A DNA stretch of 64,000 nucleotides. Source: Saccoglossus kowalevskii. Lineage: Eukaryota; Hemichordata; Enteropneusta; Harrimaniidae. Positions 58,760 to 64,000 of this stretch are shown piece after piece. The DNA is taken from assembly GCF_000003605.2 (NCBI RefSeq), contig NW_003130854.1, forward strand, positions 1,567,287 through 1,631,286, read 5' to 3'. The first letter of the stretch is position 1, and each line of letters begins with the position of its first letter. Below the pieces are notes generated by a model. It saw only the letters and a program-made list of their open reading frames with translations, was not told the origin of the DNA and searched no databases. A program made the translations under genes and the position numbers.

Positions 58760-58900
58760 GTCTTGTTTTCGAGTCGTGTTAGCGCAATTGCGTGACCAAA
58801 CAACCGGAAGTTAAAATGCATGATGGGACCGTGAGGTCTGAGAGAGCGCCTTTTTTCAAGATGTCGGACTGGTAGCAATTTTTTTCCGACGTGCCGCAGA
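58760..58900. promoter_or_regulatory. Promoter-like CG-rich patch
   Basis: A run of motifs typical of TATA-less animal promoters: an ETS-type ACCGGAAGT at 58803-58811, GCATGATGGGA at 58819-58829, and CAAGATGTCGG, similar to a YY1-type site, at 58857-58867. CG dinucleotides are denser here than in the flanks. The plus-strand ATG in the last motif opens only three codons. About 700 bases downstream remain CG-richer without a long ORF, so a non-coding first exon is possible. Confidence 0.35.
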
Positions 58901-60077
58901 TTGACCTGAGCTTTGCCGTAATTGACGTGACATTGAACAGTGAACACTGATTGATTACTTTGTGGCTGGTTCAAGATGTGAAATTATCACGAACTCGTAC
59001 GAATCTGCGAACTATTGTTTTTAACGGCGAATCGTTCACATTATTCCTGTGATATTCTTACTAGACTTTATGACTGCTAAGTTAAGAAGTTCGCCGATCT
59101 ACGTACGCTTGGTGACGTGAAATCTGCAGTGACCCGACAGGGATTCCTTCACGGTCTGTGAATATCGATTACCATCCTGAATTTGTGCAAATCCGGACGC
59201 TATTCTGTCGGACTCGATCTGCACAACACATCAGATGTTATAGCGATCGAGTCTAGCGTCTATCGTGAAAGCTACGCAGTAAGCTGACTTCAGGTGGCAT
59301 AATTACCAGCGATCAACTGGGAACAGCAAATGCGTTTTACGGACTACCGGTTCCTTGTACAAGACGATAATATCAGTGTGAATTCTTATTTGCCGATAAG
59401 TACTTTTATGTAGCTTTGACATTGAACTATTCTCATGTGCGATCACGCAATTGATGCGATGTAATAGGCATTTTGTAACTGTTACTGTTATTACCGTTAT
59501 GCTCATGTTGTTGTTGTTGTATTGAATTTATAGTGAATCGATCGATCGATAGTCAGGGATACTTCATTCGAATTTCATTGTATTTTTTATTAAATATCGA
59601 TTTCATTTAATTGCAAGACTGTCGTTACTTTTAGGCCATCAGCCGAGCCCCTCATGACTATTACTCTGTCACGTTGTCATCCAAACTCAGTTTCGTGGCG
59701 AATAGGTTGTATCAAAGGTTCTGAATTCTAAAACTGTTCCGGTAAAATTCCAGAATGTATTTGGTAACTAAAATCCGCGCGATTTCATTACGTTGACGTA
59801 ATCATGTGTCACATTTGCATAACATGCACTTAGAACTATTAGATGTCGTGTGTACCTGGAAGTGGCAAAGTTTCGCGTTCGACGTAGTCATCACGTGGTT
59901 ATTATATGTGCAAAATCACGCGTGTTTGCTGTTGAATTCCGAATAACCGTGTTTAAATCGGGGTCAGCTTTCATTTTGTTCACAAGGTGATAGTCTCTGA
60001 TTGATTGCTTTCATTTCAGTTTGAAATTTTGACATAGAACTATCAAAAGTAGTGACAGAGATGTCTGTTGACATGCC
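58901..60077. other. CG-richer non-coding stretch
   Basis: A balanced-composition region (especially 59000-59320) without long ORFs; a (TGTTGT)n run at 59506-59520 and ATCGATCGATCGATAG at 59538. It may be a UTR or non-coding transcript of the promoter at 58.8 kb. Confidence 0.3.
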
Positions 60078-60433
60078 TTAATCACAGTAAGCAGACAATG
60101 CCATGTCAAACACCTGTGGATCATTTGGTAAAATGAATATTTCACGCTTAGGTAATAATCCTACAAATAGAACATGTTTGGTACCTAAATTACTCATTTC
60201 CATCAATGAAACAGGAATGCACTTTGTGACGGTGTTTGTCTTAGCTTTACAAGCCGACGGGAAGCTATCCACCCGGGAGTGTGACTTTTGAAACGTGATG
60301 TAAATGCACTTTTCAAACTGGCCATGTCCCGTGAAGTAAGGTTGTCCATAAATAGAGGGAAAGCAGATAATTTATTGAGCCATGGAAAAGCATTTTCTTG
60401 TGTTGTGCCATTGAACTTAAGATAAGTTATCAC
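60078..60433 (-). mobile_element. Ty3/Gypsy-like LTR retrotransposon relic: gag segment
   Basis: The minus strand carries gag-like text: FNGTTQENAFPWLNKL (compare F.G....A..WL...) and ASLKSAFTSRF (compare W..LK.AF..RF), then GLLPKREIFILPNDPQ, like the GL....R.F....P stretch later in such Gag proteins. The relic is broken, with about one or two breaks in this stretch, and no zinc knuckle or LTR was recognised. It may belong to the same old element as the pol relic at 57107-57409, being upstream of it on the same strand. Confidence 0.5.
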
Positions 60434-61425
60434 TTGATGAGCGACGTGTTGGTGTTTTGCATCGCATGATGTGCACGTGAGGTTGTTAATGCATCCAAAC
60501 CATCTCCCATCTCATGGCGCTGTTCGAATCACTCGTTTAATTTATCATCTATCAACATGCATTGGATTGGACCATTCTATTTTTTCGTCATGGATACACG
60601 GAGCATGAGAATGCAATTATAACATAAGACGTAGCAAAAAGGAGAGACAATAATGGAACAATGAACGTTTGTCTAATCTTCTTATTCCTCTAAATGTATT
60701 TGTACGTCATTTTTTGATTCTCTACCATGCTAGTGCGTGTTCCCGGTGCTTTACGTAGCGTATGAGCGTCTGTGTGTCATCATATGTGTGGATAATGCTG
60801 TCTTGGTTGAATTGTGGTATATTGTACTTCTGAGAATATCATCTGGGAATCTATTTCAGGAAATAATATATAAATTTATACTCATTTAATGTACGTGTAA
60901 ATAAACCAACAATATGGCCAGATATACATCTTTTCACAATAGCGAAATATATAAATAAATTCACACTACAAAGATAATCTTCAAATACAAGTAAATAATG
61001 GACATCTACTTATCAAACAAACCTAAGGCATGGCACCTAAATAAGATTGGCAAAATACAAGAAGCAGCGAATAAGAAACTGCACACGTGAGAAAAATGAG
61101 AAAATGAATCGCTTCCTGTACACAAAACATTATCTGAAAAAATACAACCAATGAGCCAAACCACATTTAAGTAGACTTTTAATTTATACACTCAAATACA
61201 TTTAAATATCTATATCTTATATAGTTTTTTAATATTTATATTTAAATTAAGTCACATTGGAACAACCTTTAAAAATACGTGGTATATGAACATGAGATTA
61301 CAGGAAAATGTTGAAAACCATACAAATTTTTTTTTTACATCAAAACAAATATTTAAACTTTATAAGTCTGTTAATTCAGCTTTTTACAGAATTGAAGCTG
61401 GAACCTGACAATTAACCAAACGGCA
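60434..61425. other. Region 3' of the prokineticin-receptor-like gene
   Basis: It likely includes the 3' UTR of the minus-strand receptor. A+T-rich with no other gene recognised. Confidence 0.4.
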
Positions 61426-62008
61426 TTAGGACGAAGATCTTCTAAATGTGCGCATCTTGCGCTGTATATTAGTATTCAGCCATACATAGATAATGGTATT
61501 GACCATGCTATTTGTCATTGCCATTGCTTCTACAACATAAAACAGTGTAACACTGTGAGCAAATGTATTATGAATCAGATTAAAATAGTCACGAAATATT
61601 GTATAAGCATGAAATGGAATCCAACAAAACACAAAAACTATCACCATAATAACGAGTAGTCGTATCGTTCGTATTCGTTTCTGTCTTCTGGCTTCATTGG
61701 GATTTTGGCGATGTTTAGACAATTTGATGCCAATCTTAATATAACAGAAACACATGATTGCAGTAGGGAGAATAAACTCAACAACAAAAATGAACATGTC
61801 GTATGCTTTCAACCAGTCAATTTGGTCGTGTGGCCAAAACTCGCCACAGTAATAGAAAACGCCATCTCCATATGGTATGACATCAGTAAACATCGCTGTA
61901 GGCGTTACCAATATAACGGAGATGATCCAATTACTGATTGTTGCCATTTTCGCAAAACGAGTCCTTACACCTGATGGGAGTGAGCTCGAACATACTATGG
62001 AGAGATAC
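61426..62008 (-). CDS. Prokineticin-receptor-like class A GPCR, last coding exon (TM4-TM7)
   Basis: The exon starts after acceptor ttgttgtcag and begins with one base completing an Arg codon, then YLSIVCSS, i.e. the DR|Y triplet at the end of TM3. It runs 193 codons to TAA: TM4 (NWIISVILVTPTAMF), ECL2 with YYCGEFWPHDQ, TM5 (FIFVVEFILPTAIMCFCY), a short basic ICL3, TM6 with FCWIPFHAYTIFRDYF, TM7 with FYVVEAMAMTNSMVNTIIY and a short tail. The CG.(I/F)WP.DQ, TI.RD.F and FYVVE..AM.NSM.NT matches, and Thr in place of the NPxxY Pro, are the prokineticin receptor pattern. The TM1-TM3 exon should lie beyond the right edge. Confidence 0.85.
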
Positions 62009-63144
62009 CTGACAACAAATGGAAAAAAAGACGATTATTTTTATTCATAACAATTTAACACGTTTAATTGTTTAATGTTAACAATAATTGGTACTACAAG
62101 TAAAATCATTATGTACACTGTTAAATATCATCGATAAAAATAATTCATAATCGGGGTAATTATAAAATGAATTATGATCAGATAAACAGTTACCATAAAT
62201 TCTTAATCATCAATTATAGTGTTATTACGTCACTATCTACACGATCGTACATTTGTTACAAAGATTAAAAGCAGTATATTACACACAAAGGCAAATAAAA
62301 CTCCTGGTATTTGCCCAGAAACATTGAACACTGTCACTGAAATATTCAATGCATGACAATAAATTTCACATTAGGTATGTTTCTCCAGCCGTAGATTACA
62401 GATTTATTGAAAAGTAAACAAAAAGCGGCGTTGTTAACAATAACAACGTCCATTCATTAATCTCTCGTCGATTGAAATATATCGATTATCAAAAAGTGAA
62501 ATAAAGTTTTAAATATATAATTAAACATTTCAAAATTTTCCAACGAATTGCATATTCAGTACATTTCCTGTCAATCAACACTTTCGTAAAATGCACACCA
62601 AAACTTTATTCGAAACTTTATATTCGACATTTGATTGGACGTAACCCTTGCATCTATGAATGAACTGGTTCATATAATAATCACTTGTAATATATCCGTA
62701 CATATCAGTTCATTCGTGTGGTTGGTTATGCGGTAACCAGAACCCACACAAAAGGAGGGAAAGTACGTTTCAGTGGCTTTACATTGTATACCTCTCGAGG
62801 TAGTTATTTTGGAATTGTGTAATTAAATTGTTCAATTCAAACATAAGTTCTCTAGATGTATCTATAGGGTCCATCAATATTATTCAATGGAAGGACTAAT
62901 GTATTATGCTCATTGGTATTCCAGAAAGTTATTTCATTAATCGTATTACATTTTCATAATGCATTAGTAGACTATTATAAATCATATGAACCGATCATCC
63001 AGAGTTATGGAAAATTAGAATTGTAATTGCATTGTGGGAGTGTATACAAATCGCAGCAACCGCTGGGTTGGTGTGGCTTGTTAGCTTGTGCATATATCTG
63101 GTAGCGTCAATTTATGTGTGAGCTTCGAATACGAGAACAAGATT
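62009..63144 (-). other. Intron of the prokineticin-receptor-like gene
   Basis: A+T-rich DNA upstream of the exon. I found no TM1-TM3 exon on the minus strand, and no other feature. Confidence 0.5.
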
Positions 63145-64000
63145 CAGCACTATCAATTACAAACTGCAAACGAATACACTCATAATGGTTTACAAACTGC
63201 AGATGAATACAATCACAATTGATTACAAACTGAATATAAATACACTCATAATGTATTACAAACTACATATGAATACATACATAATGGATTACAAACTACT
63301 TATGAATAGACTCATAATGGATTACAAACTATATATGAATACATACATAGTGGATTACAAACTACATATGAATACACTCATAATGGATTACAAACTACAT
63401 ATAAATACACTCAAAAGCGATTACAAACTGCATATGAATACACTCATACTGGATTACAAACTATATATGAATACACTAATAATGAATTACAAACTATATA
63501 TAAATACACTCATAATGGATTACAAACAGCGCATGAATACACTCATAATGGATTACAAACTACGTATGAATACATACATAATGGGTTACAAACTACATAT
63601 GAATACACTCATAATGGATTACAAACTGTGTATGAATACATACATAGTGGATTACAAACTGCATATAAATACACACATAATAGATTACAAACAATGTATG
63701 AATACACTCATAATGAATTACAAACTATATATGAATACACTCACAATGGATTACAGACTATATATGAATACATACATAATGGATTACGAACTGCACATGA
63801 ATACACTCATAATGGATTACAAACTACGTATACATACACTCATAATGAATTACAAACTACGTATGAATACATACATAATGGATTACAAACTACGTATGAA
63901 TACACTCATAATGGATTACAAACTGTATATGAATACATACATAATGGATTACAAACTACATATGAATACACTCATAATGGATTACAAACTATATATGAAT
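63145..64000. repeat. Satellite/minisatellite, period 33 bp, running off the right edge
   Basis: About 26 units built on GGATTACAAACTACATAT and GAATACACTCATAAT. Many units carry ACATACATAATGG instead of ACACTCATAATGG, often alternating with it, which hints at a 66-bp higher-order unit. The period equals 11 codons. There are no spacers of unique sequence, so it is not a CRISPR array. Confidence 0.95.

Noticed and set aside
63145-64000. CRISPR-like regular repeat
   Set aside because: Units are contiguous with no unique spacers, and the DNA is animal.

Overview
The window reads as nuclear DNA of a marine invertebrate animal. It is A+T-rich, its genes are sparse with long introns, and microsatellites, decayed transposons and MITE-like hairpins are abundant. 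The protein content (scavenger-receptor SRCR, thrombospondin type 1, EGF and PAN/apple modules in one secreted protein; lineage-expanded single-exon class A GPCRs; a prokineticin-receptor-like GPCR) fits an invertebrate deuterostome such as a hemichordate or cephalochordate, but a cnidarian or lophotrochozoan cannot be excluded from sequence alone. No bacterial features, CRISPR arrays or rRNA genes were seen.

Layout. (1) About 0.1-10.8 kb, minus strand: six exons of one mosaic secreted or cell-surface gene: signal peptide + PAN-like domain (10473-10812), EGF (8802-8930), two TSP1 domains (4072-4239, 2516-2686) and an SRCR domain split over two exons (1494-1652, 137-295). Every junction I could place is phase 1, the classical exon-shuffling signature. 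The gene runs off the left edge. (2) 11-17 kb: repeat-rich DNA, with an inverted pair of minisatellite arrays, fold-back elements, one MITE end, an unassigned coding-looking ORF (12416-12637) and a tRNA-derived SINE relic. (3) 17.6-53 kb: a birth-and-death cluster of one orphan class A GPCR family. Two copies are intact (18587-19606 minus; 41324-42337 plus) and at least five are broken (about 21.5, 27.8, 35.8, 45.6 and 48.9 kb). Flanking DNA is shared between copies, so the duplicated unit was several kilobases long. The plus-strand copies lie in related units, and the two minus-strand copies share their own flank. (4) 53-61 kb: relics of a non-LTR retrotransposon and of Ty3/Gypsy-like LTR retrotransposons, a 905-bp TTAA-flanked TIR element, and a promoter-like patch near 58.8 kb. 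(5) 61.4-62.0 kb, minus: the last coding exon of a prokineticin-receptor-like GPCR, which begins inside the DRY arginine codon. (6) 63.15 kb to the right edge: a 33-bp-period satellite.

Functionally the window joins a matrix or recognition-type mosaic protein, an expanding and decaying family of orphan receptors, and one neuropeptide-type receptor. There is no sign that they share a pathway. All similarity calls were made by eye from translated sequence and motif patterns; no database search was run.
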